NCBI RefSeq assembly: GCF_007713735.2
Contig: NZ_VMNW02000057.1
Location: forward strand, 1-55,724
From: Amycolatopsis acidicola
Lineage (GTDB): Bacteria; Actinomycetota; Actinomycetes; Mycobacteriales; Pseudonocardiaceae
DNA length: 55,724 nt
Reading direction: 5' to 3'
The position numbers and the translations under genes were made by a program. The first letter of the stretch is position 1. Every line of letters starts with the position of its first letter. Shown piece after piece: positions 23,713 through 33,046 of the stretch. Under the pieces are notes generated by a model. It searched no databases, was not told the DNA's origin, and saw only the letters and a program-made list of their open reading frames with translations.

Positions 23713-26700
23713 CTACAGGTCGGCGAGCAAAGCCCTGGCCTCTTCGCGGCAAAGGTCGCTCAACAGCGCGAGAACCGTCGCCGCCCGTCGCCGGATGTGC
23801 CGCGCGACGGTGGTGTCGTGAGCGACTTCCCGTGCGATCATCGCGGCGAGCTCCCGGCGGTCGCGGCGCAACTGTGCCAGCGTCTCGGCGCATCGCAGGC
23901 GCGCCAAGGGAGGTAATCCCTTCTGGTGCGCCATTTCCAGCAGCAGGTCGTCCGCCTCGGCAGGGTCGATGGCACCGAACAAGCGCAGCACCTCGCAGCG
24001 CGGCACCGGCTCGCTTGCCGACACCAGTCCGCGGAACACTTTCCGCGCCTGTGCCCGGGAAGCAGGGGCCATTTCGGCCAGGACGCGTGCCGCGTCGGCC
24101 CTGATCGTGGTGGCCAGAGCCGCGTCGTTCATCATCTCCGTCAGCACGGCGATCGCCTTGGCCCTCCCCGGCGAGCCCAGCGAACCGAGGGATTTCGCTA
24201 CGCGCCAGCGCAAAGCCGGACGCGTGGCCCGGTCGGCGGTGATCGCGTCAAGAACGGAGAACGCCGCCGCCCGGTCCGCGATCGCGCGGTCGCGGAGCTT
24301 GATCGCCGCCTGCCACCGCAACGCCGACGCGGCTTGCGGGGTGTCGCGCAGGGCCCGGATCCCGCTGAGCCCGTCTTGGTTTCTGAGCGCGTACAACACC
24401 GTGATCCGGTCGTTCACCGGAATCCGCTCGGCCGCGCGCAGCATGAAGGCAGCTACTTCCGGCGACGGTGGCGAGTCGATCGCGGCGAACCACACTGCCG
24501 CCTGGCATCGTTCCCGGAAGGGCCGCCGCGAGTCGAGGATCAGGGCGGTGTTCTCCGCCTTGACCCGCTGAAGGTGTTCCCGCCCGAGCGAGACGAGCGT
24601 GGCTTTCGCTTTGCCCGAGCGGGTTTCACGCGCGAGTTGGTCCAGCAGCTCCGCTGCCTCGGCCAGATACCGCGGTGCCAGGCCCGCCAGCGCAGCCGCG
24701 GCCGCGATCCGCTCGCCCGGGGGACTTTCGGGCGCGTCCAGCACCTCCCGGATCGCGGCCTCGGTCTCCGCCTGGAGTGGATTGTGCCCCCAGCGGCCTG
24801 CCTTGGGTATCCGGTCCTCGATAGGTACGCAGCGGTCCGCGAGCAGGGTCCGGCCGAACCGGGAGCGTTCCGGTTCGGGAAGCCACCGGATCTCTTCGCG
24901 CCAGTCACTCAGGTCAGTGCCGGGATCGCCGGCGCCCGCCATGATCAGCCCGGTGATCTCGGCGGACGCCACCGACGTCAGGAGGTTCAGGTAGCTGACC
25001 GCGAGCCGTCGTTCGAAACCCAGGGCGGACCGGCTCGTGGCCACCGCGCGCGCCATCCGGCGCACGGCCGGCGCGTTCGCCGGATCCAGGCGGATCAGCT
25101 CGAACGCGGCCTGGAGCCGGTCGAGGACCTCGCTGGTTTCATCCAGGAAGACGGCCCGGTTCCGCTCCTCGGCCTCGGCCCGCGATTCCGGAGCCGCGAT
25201 GGCCAGCTCGGTCAGGATTTCGCTGAGCTTGCGGAAGGGAAGGTGCCGGTCGCCCGCCAGCCGCCGGAGCCCGGCGACCACCGCGGGTTTCGCCGTCGGG
25301 GAAAGCCGGGCCAGCACGGCACCCGCGCCTCGCGCGAGCGACGCGGGCGCGTCCGGGTCTTCGAAGAGCGCCTCGAGGCCGGGCAGGACGTCAACGCCTT
25401 GCCGGGAAAGGGCGAAGACCACCGGCGCCCATCGGGACCCGAGGATGTCGTCGCCTGGTGTCAGCACCCGGCTGGCCAGCTCGGAGGCCATTTCGGGGTT
25501 TATTCCGGCAAGGAACGCGGCGGCCTCGTCACGCACGGACCGCCCGGCCGTTTCGTCGATGATCACGGCGAAGAGAGCTTGTTCTTCCTCCGGCCCGAGG
25601 GGAATTCCGAACCGGTCGAGGGTCTGGACCGCATGCCAGATCCAGGCAGGTGGAGCGCCCGGCGAAAGGATGATCTCGCGCAGGAGCGGGCCCAGTTCCC
25701 GGCGCACTCCCAGGCCCGTCATCCTGAACGTCCGCAACGCCTGCGCCAGGTCGAACCGTCCGCCGGGCCCGGTCGGGAGGCAGGTGGAAGCCGTGGACAG
25801 CACCTCGGGCAGGAACGCGGGATCGTGGTCGATCAGTTCGCGCGCCACCTGTAAGCGTTCCGCGATGGGAAGCCGCGCGTCACGGAAGAACTCTGCCTGC
25901 ATCGCCGCGATCGTTTCGGGTGCCGTGCCGACTGTGCTGAGCACGGAGTGGCCGAGGCTCATCGTGAAGGCCGTCAGATCCGGCGAACGGAGGAGATCGA
26001 CCATGCTGGCGGCGGCCTCGTCACGGTGTTCCGGACGGAGCTTCACCAGCTCGAACCACGCGCGCGCGACCACCTCGGGCTGGCTCTGCGTCATGGCCAG
26101 CCGCAGCAGTACATCAGCCGCTTCGGAATGGAACCCGGGCCCGGCCGAGACGAGCTGCGTCGCCGCGTAGGTCCTGGTCATCGGGTCCGTTCCCGGGTCT
26201 GCCAGATCGGCCCGCAGCCGCTTCAGCGCGGCTGCCCGGTATGGCTCGCCGAGCGTCACGAGCGCCCCGAGGGCGTTGCCCCGGTCGTACTGGACCAGGA
26301 AAGGGTTGTCCTGCAGCCGATGCAGCCATCCGGCCGCCTCGCCGGCGAATTCGGGCCCCAGCTCGGCAAGCGTGTCGGCGGCCCACACCAGCGAGTTGAT
26401 ATGCGTTTCCGGGGTGGCAGTCAGCTCGCGCAGGATGGCCACTGCTTCGGCCCGGTACCGGGTGCCCAGCCGCGCCAGCGCCTCCGCGCACCTCCACCGG
26501 TCCGATCCGTCCATGCCGGGCTCGTGGCTGATGGCCAGCGCGAGCTCGCCGGCCTTGGCGCGATGCTCCGGTCCCAGCTCGGCCAAGGCCAGCGCTGCCT
26601 GGATTCGCTCGAACGGATCGGTCCTGATCCTTCCGGCGATCTCGGTGAGCGCCGCGGCCGCTTCCGCTCGTTCCTCCCCGCCGAGCGAGGCCAGCCCGAG

Positions 26701-28866
26701 CGCCGCCTCGCGGCGGCCGAAGATGTTGTGGGCACGGTCACGCAATACTGCGCGGAAGACCTCGGCGCTGAACTCGAAGAACTCCGTGCCGATCTCGATC
26801 AGCCCGGTCGCCGCTTCGACCCGGTCGCGATTGTCGCGATACTCGTCCGATGCGAGGTTCTTCAGCGCATCGACGGCCGTTTCCCGTGCCGCGCCTTCGA
26901 AAGTGGCCAGGATCGTGGCCGCGGTCCTGGCTACCGAGCCGCTTGTCGGAGGCGTGCCGAGCACCGAGCGGAGGCTGCGCTCGACGGCCGCGCGGGAGTC
27001 GTCATCGCACTCGGCGAGCGCGGCCGCGGCGTCCAGCCGGGACATGATGGGCGCGTCGCCGGTATCGACGCCCGCGCGCAGCACCGCCACCGCCTCCTCG
27101 CAATCACCCCGGCACAGGCGGGTCGCGAGTGCGGCAGCCGCTTCGATCTTCGAGCACCACGGCACCGCATCGTCGCGAAGCAAGCCGTAGAGCCAGGGGA
27201 CGAGTCCAGGATGGTGCGCGGCGCGACTCGTCTGGGCGAGGATCTCGCCAGCGGAATACTGAGTGGTCAACGCCCAGCCCCGGACGGTGCGCAGAAACGC
27301 GTCCACGACTTCGGCACTGGCGGGCACGTGCCGGGCCAGCAACCGCGCCGCCAGCAGGTGATCCTCCATTTCGCCCTTGTGCAGTGACTCGATCAGCCTG
27401 TCGGCTTCCTCGGGCCGCAGCCGCGTGTAGTGCAGCAACACCGCGCGGGCGTGTGTGCCGGACTCGTCCGGCTTGGCGGCGTGGAGCAGGCGCGCGAACT
27501 CGTGCTCGGACCGGTCGGACCGGGGCGGCAGCGTGCGGGCTTTCTCCGTGGCGGCAAGGTGTTCGGCGAAACTGTGGTGTAGGAAACTCAGGTCACCACC
27601 ACGGATGATCAACGGGCCGACCGAAGACAGGTAGGTCAGCAGGTTTTCGTCCGAAGCCGGGGCGCGGCCGAGGTAAGAACGCGCCGCCGCCAGCAGCGAC
27701 TCGTCCGTCTCCAACCTGGTACGGCCGAGGTGTTCGAGCAGGCCCGTGTGCTCGCGTTCGAATGCCTCCGCGCCTTGCGGCCGGGCGCGGCGCAGCATCT
27801 CCAGGTAGGTCTCGTACAGCTCGTACTGGTTGTCCGGCAACGGGCGGTCGTCGTGCTGGGTGAACACGATCGCGGCGATCGTCGCCAGCAGCGGAACCCG
27901 CGCCAGCTCGGTGAGGTGCGCGTCCCGGATCTGCCGCAGGAACCGGTCTGCCTGGCCGGGGCCGTCCTCGGCGAACCAGTTGCCGGCGAACCGGGTCAGT
28001 GCGTCGTCGTCGAAGGGCTGCAGCTCGTACCGGGTCGCGCCGATGCGTTGCAGCGGCGCCAAAGTGACGCCCTCGATCGGCCGGGTGGTGACGACAAGGC
28101 GGTATGGCGAATCCTCCGCGGCGCAGGCCGCGAGCACCGAGGCGAGCTTGTCGCGGTCTTCGCCCGCGGCCACCTCGTCGAGCGCGTCGACCAAGAGCAG
28201 CCAGCGAAAGCCGTCGACGCGCCCGGCCAGCGGGCGCGCGTCCACCGGCGACCGCAGCAGCGCGCCGTATTCTTCGCGCACGCTGTTCGCCAGCGCTTCC
28301 GGGAACGACAGCTGTAGGTGCGCGGCCAGCACTTTCGCGGTGACCCGCACCGGCAGCACGGGCTCGTCGAGCAAAGGCTCCTTGGTCTTCCCCGTGGCCC
28401 ACCAGTCCGCGATGTCGGCCGCCAGCCGCAGCGACAACGTGGACTTGCCCTGACCGGGACCCCCGGTGATGAGCAGGTGATCGTCGCCATCCAGCGCCGA
28501 CCGGACGGTCCGCGACGGCGGGCGGACGGTCGGCCGCGCCACGGCCGGAGCGGGCATGGTCACCACCCGGCCGTCGGCGTCCAGCACCGGGCTCGCCGAC
28601 GCCTGCTCGGGCGGTGCCTCCTCGGTCGCGTTGCCCAGCCCTTGCCGCACATGGACCGTGGCCAGCGAGGGACGGCGCGCGCCCGGCAGCCGGTACGGCA
28701 GCTCCTTCGCCGCCTGGACTTGGGCCCGCAGCAACGAAAACACGCCGTCCCCGGCCCGCTCGCCGCTTCCGTGGAAGTGCACCTCGCCGATCGAACCCGC
28801 TTGCACGACCGGACCGGAGGCGGTGCCGTCGAACCGGTTCGCCGTAGTCCACCCGTCCTGGCCCAC
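23713..28866 (-). CDS. NACHT NTPase with HEAT-like repeats (NLR-like), N-terminal VVQAG motif
   Basis: A 1717-residue protein. Residues 12-32 form a short motif, FDGTASGPVVQAGSIGEVHF, and no catalytic effector domain precedes the NTPase. The NACHT module has Walker A GGPGQGKST (135-143) and Walker B LLLVDALDEV (about 223-232), with TTRPIEG after it. From about residue 500 to the end come many degenerate 30-40 residue helical repeats of the form ALAELGPEHRAEA, i.e. HEAT/Armadillo-like. GTG at 28866 is chosen because GGGGAGGG stands just before it. Such STAND NTPases act as sensors in defence or signalling; the partner effector is not next door. Domain calls are firm; function is inference. Confidence 0.9.
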   Translation of the reverse strand: MGQDGWTTANRFDGTASGPVVQAGSIGEVHFHGSGERAGDGVFSLLRAQVQAAKELPYRLPGARRPSLATVHVRQGLGNATEEAPPEQASASPVLDADGRVVTMPAPAVARPTVRPPSRTVRSALDGDDHLLITGGPGQGKSTLSLRLAADIADWWATGKTKEPLLDEPVLPVRVTAKVLAAHLQLSFPEALANSVREEYGALLRSPVDARPLAGRVDGFRWLLLVDALDEVAAGEDRDKLASVLAACAAEDSPYRLVVTTRPIEGVTLAPLQRIGATRYELQPFDDDALTRFAGNWFAEDGPGQADRFLRQIRDAHLTELARVPLLATIAAIVFTQHDDRPLPDNQYELYETYLEMLRRARPQGAEAFEREHTGLLEHLGRTRLETDESLLAAARSYLGRAPASDENLLTYLSSVGPLIIRGGDLSFLHHSFAEHLAATEKARTLPPRSDRSEHEFARLLHAAKPDESGTHARAVLLHYTRLRPEEADRLIESLHKGEMEDHLLAARLLARHVPASAEVVDAFLRTVRGWALTTQYSAGEILAQTSRAAHHPGLVPWLYGLLRDDAVPWCSKIEAAAALATRLCRGDCEEAVAVLRAGVDTGDAPIMSRLDAAAALAECDDDSRAAVERSLRSVLGTPPTSGSVARTAATILATFEGAARETAVDALKNLASDEYRDNRDRVEAATGLIEIGTEFFEFSAEVFRAVLRDRAHNIFGRREAALGLASLGGEERAEAAAALTEIAGRIRTDPFERIQAALALAELGPEHRAKAGELALAISHEPGMDGSDRWRCAEALARLGTRYRAEAVAILRELTATPETHINSLVWAADTLAELGPEFAGEAAGWLHRLQDNPFLVQYDRGNALGALVTLGEPYRAAALKRLRADLADPGTDPMTRTYAATQLVSAGPGFHSEAADVLLRLAMTQSQPEVVARAWFELVKLRPEHRDEAAASMVDLLRSPDLTAFTMSLGHSVLSTVGTAPETIAAMQAEFFRDARLPIAERLQVARELIDHDPAFLPEVLSTASTCLPTGPGGRFDLAQALRTFRMTGLGVRRELGPLLREIILSPGAPPAWIWHAVQTLDRFGIPLGPEEEQALFAVIIDETAGRSVRDEAAAFLAGINPEMASELASRVLTPGDDILGSRWAPVVFALSRQGVDVLPGLEALFEDPDAPASLARGAGAVLARLSPTAKPAVVAGLRRLAGDRHLPFRKLSEILTELAIAAPESRAEAEERNRAVFLDETSEVLDRLQAAFELIRLDPANAPAVRRMARAVATSRSALGFERRLAVSYLNLLTSVASAEITGLIMAGAGDPGTDLSDWREEIRWLPEPERSRFGRTLLADRCVPIEDRIPKAGRWGHNPLQAETEAAIREVLDAPESPPGERIAAAAALAGLAPRYLAEAAELLDQLARETRSGKAKATLVSLGREHLQRVKAENTALILDSRRPFRERCQAAVWFAAIDSPPSPEVAAFMLRAAERIPVNDRITVLYALRNQDGLSGIRALRDTPQAASALRWQAAIKLRDRAIADRAAAFSVLDAITADRATRPALRWRVAKSLGSLGSPGRAKAIAVLTEMMNDAALATTIRADAARVLAEMAPASRAQARKVFRGLVSASEPVPRCEVLRLFGAIDPAEADDLLLEMAHQKGLPPLARLRCAETLAQLRRDRRELAAMIAREVAHDTTVARHIRRRAATVLALLSDLCREEARALLADL

Positions 28867-28947
28867 GAACCCTCCCCTGCGCACGCGTGTGGGCCATGGT
28901 CTCACAGCGAGTGACCGATTATCGCGGTTACGCAAGAAAAAGTGGAC

Positions 28948-28979
28948 GAGCCCGGCGCGCCACGAGGCGCGCCGGGCTC
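28948..28979 (-). terminator. intrinsic terminator of the fasciclin gene
   Basis: A perfect 14-bp GC-rich stem (28948-28961 with 28966-28979) with loop ACGA, followed on the minus strand by CTTTTTCTTG, giving a real T-tract. It separates the fasciclin transcript from the NACHT gene. Confidence 0.9.
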
Positions 28980-28988
28980 AGCCGGCGG

Positions 28989-29648
28989 TTACTGGTTGGT
29001 GCCGGGCGTCAGCACGGTGTCGATCACGAACACCGTGGCGTTCTTGGTCGGGATGTTGCCGCACAGGACCTTGGCGCCGTTGACGGTCATGCTGTCGCCG
29101 GTGCCTTCGATCTTCACCGGGCCACCGTCGGTGTTCAGCGTCCGCACGCTGCCCGCGGCCTGCAGGCCCTTGGCGTCGTAACGCTGCGCCAGCACGTGGT
29201 ACTGCAGGATCGGCGCCAGCTCCGACGGGTTCTTCGCCAGCTCGCTGAACTTCGCGTCGCCCAGTTTGTCGAACGCCGAATCGGCCGGGGCGAACACCGT
29301 GATGGCCTGCTGGCTGTTGAGCGTGTCGACCAGGTTGGTGGCCTTCACGGCGGCGACCAGCTTGGTCAGCAGCGGATTGGTGCTCGCGGCCGAGGCGACC
29401 GGCTCCGGGCCCATCGAGTCGAGCGAACCGGGCGAATTCCCTTGCGGCAGCTGGGAACAGGCGGGGCCGAACACGTCGGCATCGGTCGTGACGCCACTGC
29501 TCATCGCGGGGCTCGACATCGAACTCGGCGGTGCCATCGACGAGGAACCCGCCGCCGGCGAACTGCTTTCCCCGCTACTGCACGCCGCCAGCGACAAAGC
29601 GGCCGCGGCGGTGAACGCGATACCGGCCACGCGGACGGTCTTCACCAT
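28989..29648 (-). CDS. fasciclin-domain lipoprotein
   Basis: A 219-residue surface lipoprotein. The signal peptide ends in lipobox LAAC (cysteine about 22), followed by a serine/proline-rich linker (about 25-55). The fasciclin (FAS1) domain covers about 85-215 with TVFAPADSAFDKL and a VIDTVLTP end. Related mycobacterial MPT70/MPT83 proteins are secreted adhesion-like antigens. It lies 75 bases downstream of a membrane molybdopterin oxidoreductase, a pairing also known for MPT83 neighbourhoods, and is followed by a strong terminator. Confidence 0.93.
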   Translation of the reverse strand: MVKTVRVAGIAFTAAAALSLAACSSGESSSPAAGSSSMAPPSSMSSPAMSSGVTTDADVFGPACSQLPQGNSPGSLDSMGPEPVASAASTNPLLTKLVAAVKATNLVDTLNSQQAITVFAPADSAFDKLGDAKFSELAKNPSELAPILQYHVLAQRYDAKGLQAAGSVRTLNTDGGPVKIEGTGDSMTVNGAKVLCGNIPTKNATVFVIDTVLTPGTNQ

Positions 29649-29722
29649 GATTACTCCACTTCGGACGAACGATCTGCCTTGCTGTCGAAGGGGATTCGGC
29701 GCAGAACACCAGCCGGATTGGT

Positions 29723-31213
29723 CTATTTCGCGGTGAACGTGACCGTGTGCCAGCCGGTGGCTCCGTCGGGCACGGTCCCGGCACGGTCCCCGGTCTGGGT
29801 GTAGCCGGAAAGGTCTGTGGCGCGGCAGGAGATCTGGTGCGAGCCGGGCGGCACGATCAACTCGCACCACCACATCCGCCAAGTGTCCACAGTGACCTGA
29901 CGCGACAGTGTCGCCTCCTGCCAGGGGCCGTTGTCCACGCGCACTTCCACCTTGCCGATCCCCGTGTGCTGTGCCCACGCGATGCCCGCCGCCCGGACCT
30001 TTCCGGCCGGGACGTTCGCGAAACCCTTGGGGGTGTCGATGCGGGATCCGGTCTTGATCGGCGCCTGCTCACCCCAGCCCCGCCTGAGCCAGTAAGCACG
30101 TTTCGCCTGCCAGGTGGTGACTTCGAGATCCGTCACCCACTTCGTCGCGGAAACGTACCCGTAGAGGCCGGGGATCACCAGCCGCGCCGGAAAACCGTGC
30201 TCCAGCGGCAACGGCTCGCCGTTCATGCCCAGCGCGAGCATCGCGCCACGCCCACGGTCGAGCGCGGCGGACACCGGCGTTCCCGAGGTCCAACCGTCCA
30301 CACTGGACGAGAACAGTTGTTCGGCACCCGGCTGGACACCCGCTTCCTCGAGCAGGTCCGCGAGATCGACGCCGACGAAGTTCGCGGTCGAGACGTACGG
30401 CCCGCCGACCTCGTTGGACACGCACGTCATCGTGATCGTGCGCTCGACCAGCGGCCGGTTCCGGATGTCGGCGTACCGGTAACGACGCTCGCGCCCGACC
30501 ATGCCGTGGACGCGCAGACTCCAGTCCTCGGTGCGCACCTGCGGCACCGTCAGCGCGGTGTCCACGCGGTAGAACCCGGTGTTGGGCGTCAAAAACGGCG
30601 GGGTGCCGAGGTTCGCGAAATCCGCGTCGGCCGGGATTGCCGGCGCTGTCCGCGCGGGCACGAGGCGGCCCACCGCGGCACGCGACGCGGCGGCGTTCTT
30701 CGCCGAGCCCAGCAACTGCCCACCGACAGCCGCCAGCGCCGACCCGGCGAGCACGCCGACCAAAATGGACCGTCGCGAGGCGTCTTTCCTGATCCCCGAA
30801 GCACGATAGACCGCCGGGAAAACGACGACACCGACAACGAGACTCGCCCATGGCGCGAGGAGGGCGATCGCGTCCAAGTCCGGGCGTTCGTACACAGCGA
30901 ACAGGCCGACGAGGCCGAACACGCCGATCACGAGCGTGCCGGGCCAGGGGGAGTGGCGGGACACCAGCCCGGCCACGGCGGCGGCCACCACGAGCACCGC
31001 GGCCATGCCCGAGAGCAGCACCAGCTTGTCGTGCGTGCCGAACGAACGGACGGCGAACTCCTTGAGCCACACCGGGGTCAGGTCGATCGCGCCGTTGCCC
31101 ACCGCCAGGTACGGCGACGCGTTGACGCTGATGAACGCCGCCACGAGATGCCCGGCGGCGAGCGCGGCCACCAGCGCCAGCACCCCGCACAACGCCCGTT
31201 TCGTTCGGCTCAT
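29723..31213 (-). CDS. membrane-anchored molybdopterin-dependent oxidoreductase (sulfite oxidase-like)
   Basis: A 496-residue protein. The N-terminal 170 residues hold about four membrane segments plus a fifth hydrophobic stretch at about 150-170. The following domain is an oxidoreductase molybdopterin-binding fold with the Mo-ligand cysteine in TMTCVSNEVGG (about residue 264), then a Mo-co dimerisation/Ig-like domain. The catalytic part should face outside. Homologues share operons with fasciclin lipoproteins in actinobacteria. The substrate is not sulfite with any certainty. It starts 37 bases after the BrkB-like gene stop. Confidence 0.92.
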   Translation of the reverse strand: MSRTKRALCGVLALVAALAAGHLVAAFISVNASPYLAVGNGAIDLTPVWLKEFAVRSFGTHDKLVLLSGMAAVLVVAAAVAGLVSRHSPWPGTLVIGVFGLVGLFAVYERPDLDAIALLAPWASLVVGVVVFPAVYRASGIRKDASRRSILVGVLAGSALAAVGGQLLGSAKNAAASRAAVGRLVPARTAPAIPADADFANLGTPPFLTPNTGFYRVDTALTVPQVRTEDWSLRVHGMVGRERRYRYADIRNRPLVERTITMTCVSNEVGGPYVSTANFVGVDLADLLEEAGVQPGAEQLFSSSVDGWTSGTPVSAALDRGRGAMLALGMNGEPLPLEHGFPARLVIPGLYGYVSATKWVTDLEVTTWQAKRAYWLRRGWGEQAPIKTGSRIDTPKGFANVPAGKVRAAGIAWAQHTGIGKVEVRVDNGPWQEATLSRQVTVDTWRMWWCELIVPPGSHQISCRATDLSGYTQTGDRAGTVPDGATGWHTVTFTAK

Positions 31214-31250
31214 ACCCGCTATTCGGAGCCGGGCGCGGCGCGTCTTGGTC

Positions 31251-32207
31251 TCAGTGCCCGGAAAGCGTCCGGATCGCCAGCCCCGCCGACGCGCCCACCG
31301 CCAGCGTCGCCCCGGCCTGCCCGAGACCCGAAGCCGTGTCGTCGCCGGAGGACCCCGTGGTCGTCCACACCGTGACGAGCAGCAGCCACCGCACGATCAG
31401 ATAGACCAGCAACAGCAAACCGACGATCGCGCCGAGAATCGTGACCGCCGGGGACCGCCCGAGTAACAGCACATACAGCCCGCCCGCCTGCTGCAACGCG
31501 GCCAGCCCGACCGCGGCGACGGCGGCCGCGCGCAGGCCGGAAGTGACGGGACGCCGGTTGCGCGGCAGCTTCGCCAGGCACCAGGCGATCACGAGCCAGT
31601 TCGTGGTCAGGCCCAGCAGCAGCGACCCGGCGACCAGCACCAGATGCGCCCAGAACGTGCCGGACAACCCGGTGCGGTCGAGCAGCCAGCCGCCCGCGAA
31701 CCCGGTCAGCGCGGCCAGCGTGAACGACACGGCGAGCGCCACCCCGATCCCGACCAGCGTCACCACGTCCGCGAAAACGGTGCGCAGCAAGGGTTTCGGC
31801 GGGCGGGGCTCGCCGAGCAGCGCCGTCACCGCGTCACGCAGGTTCGAGATCCAGCTCCACCCCGAATACAACGACACGACCAGCGCGACCACGCCGAGCC
31901 TGCCGCGTTCCTCGATCACCATGCGCAGGATCCCGCCGACCTGGTCGCTCACCAGCGAAGGCAGCGCCTGCGCGAGCATCTTGTCCAGCTCAGCGACCAG
32001 CAGCTCGTCCCCGGCCAGCACGAACCCGGCGACCGAGACCACGATCATCAGCAGCGGCACCAGCGACAGCAGCGTGAAGAACGTGACCGCGGCCGCGTAA
32101 TGGTCGCCGTCGCGTTCCCGGTATCGGGCCAGCGTGACCGCCGCCCGCCGGAACCACGCCCAGCGCGCGGGGATCGCACCGGCACGCCGGAGTCGCCTGC
32201 CCATCAT
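31251..32207 (-). CDS. YihY/virulence factor BrkB family membrane protein
   Basis: A 318-residue inner-membrane protein with about six membrane segments: near residues 35-60, 90-115 (shorter), 135-165, 180-205, 215-240 and 245-270. The N-terminal YRERDGDHYAAAVTFFTLLSLVP matches the family start. The function of the family is unsettled; transport or envelope roles have been proposed, and the old ribonuclease BN label is not supported. It precedes the Mo-oxidoreductase on the same strand. Confidence 0.9.
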   Translation of the reverse strand: MMGRRLRRAGAIPARWAWFRRAAVTLARYRERDGDHYAAAVTFFTLLSLVPLLMIVVSVAGFVLAGDELLVAELDKMLAQALPSLVSDQVGGILRMVIEERGRLGVVALVVSLYSGWSWISNLRDAVTALLGEPRPPKPLLRTVFADVVTLVGIGVALAVSFTLAALTGFAGGWLLDRTGLSGTFWAHLVLVAGSLLLGLTTNWLVIAWCLAKLPRNRRPVTSGLRAAAVAAVGLAALQQAGGLYVLLLGRSPAVTILGAIVGLLLLVYLIVRWLLLVTVWTTTGSSGDDTASGLGQAGATLAVGASAGLAIRTLSGH

Positions 32208-32253
32208 GGAAATACCGACACCTCTCGCCGGCGGAAGTCACGCCGGGCACCGA

Positions 32254-32493
32254 TCATCGCACGCGGGGTGGGCGGTGCCGGCGGCGATGGCGGGCGCGGA
32301 GCGAGTCGATCAGGCCGGGCAGCCCGCGCCGGCGGCGGACGAACACGATGGGCGCGGCGGGGCGGTCGCGCGCGGCCTGGAACCGGCGGATCCCCTCCGC
32401 GAAGACCTCCGGATCGCCGCCCACGTCCGGATGGTGGGCGCGGACGAACCGGCGGTATTCCGCCTTTTCGTCCTCCGGCCGGTCCGGTCGCAT
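32254..32493 (-). CDS. mini J-domain-like protein
   Basis: A 79-residue basic protein. It contains YRRFVRAHHPDVGGDPEVFA, the helix II end, HPD loop and helix III start of a DnaJ J-domain, but helix I is short and no zinc-finger or C-terminal domain follows. The C-terminal half is rich in arginine and histidine. AGGGAGAG precedes the ATG. If it works, it would stimulate an Hsp70 ATPase through HPD. It ends 46 bases from the BrkB-like gene. Confidence 0.75.
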   Translation of the reverse strand: MRPDRPEDEKAEYRRFVRAHHPDVGGDPEVFAEGIRRFQAARDRPAAPIVFVRRRRGLPGLIDSLRARHRRRHRPPRVR

Positions 32494-32593
32494 CGGCTCT
32501 CCCTCTCGTCCGCCCCCGCCAGGCTAACCCGGACCGGTCCGGGCGGGTGGCCGCGGCGGGCAAGTCGTGATCGGATGGGGCCAGGAGGTCGTG

Positions 32594-32989
32594 ATGCGGA
32601 CGTGGCGGGTGGGTGGCGCGCTGGTGATCGGCGCGGCGCTGATGCTGTCCGCGCTCGGCACGCCCGAGCGCCACGTCCAGCACGCCGCCGACCCGCTGAC
32701 CACGTTGCTCAGCGCTGAGGACCTGCACGCGGTCTCCGGCGGCGGGGAGCCGGTGGCGAACCTGGTGATCTCCGTGTCGCAGGGCCGGGGGTTGCTCGTG
32801 CCCGGCCCCAGTACGAGCCCGGCGCCGTATCAGGCGTGGAGCGTCGTGAACGGGATCGCCCGGCCGCTCGGCCCGCTCGCCGGTTCGCTCACCATCGCGC
32901 TGAGCGGGGTGCGGCAGATCGTGCTGACCACGGGGCCCGGCGACAGTGATCATCCGACGACGCCGGTGGTGGCCTGGTTCTCGTTCTAG
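32594..32989 (+). CDS. small exported protein of unknown function
   Basis: A 131-residue protein that I do not recognise. An N-terminal signal or anchor (about residues 5-24, VGGALVIGAALMLSALG) is followed by a soluble part rich in glycine and valine, probably beta. AGGAGG precedes ATG 32594 by five bases; an earlier in-frame GTG at 32567 lacks such a site. The stop lies two bases before an A+T-rich palindrome that precedes the next operon. Confidence 0.65.
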   Translation: MRTWRVGGALVIGAALMLSALGTPERHVQHAADPLTTLLSAEDLHAVSGGGEPVANLVISVSQGRGLLVPGPSTSPAPYQAWSVVNGIARPLGPLAGSLTIALSGVRQIVLTTGPGDSDHPTTPVVAWFSF

Positions 32990-32992
32990 CTC

Positions 32993-33009
32993 ATTAATTA
33001 ATAATTAAT
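32993..33009. promoter_or_regulatory. A+T-only palindrome, candidate operator of the sugar-acid operon
   Basis: ATTAATTAATAATTAAT: perfect 8-bp arms around one base, made only of A and T in a genome near 70% G+C. It lies 37 bases upstream of the SDR start (33047). FadR-type GntR proteins bind short symmetric sites, and one is the second gene of this operon, so autoregulation is likely (inference). Confidence 0.6.
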
Positions 33010-33046
33010 CTTGACCAGCCCGCCCCGCGAAGGCGAGACTGTCGGC

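Noticed and set aside
23926..25854. Long plus-strand frame (642 codons) opposite the NACHT gene
   Set aside because: Arginine/proline-rich shadow of a GC-rich gene with no recognisable domain.
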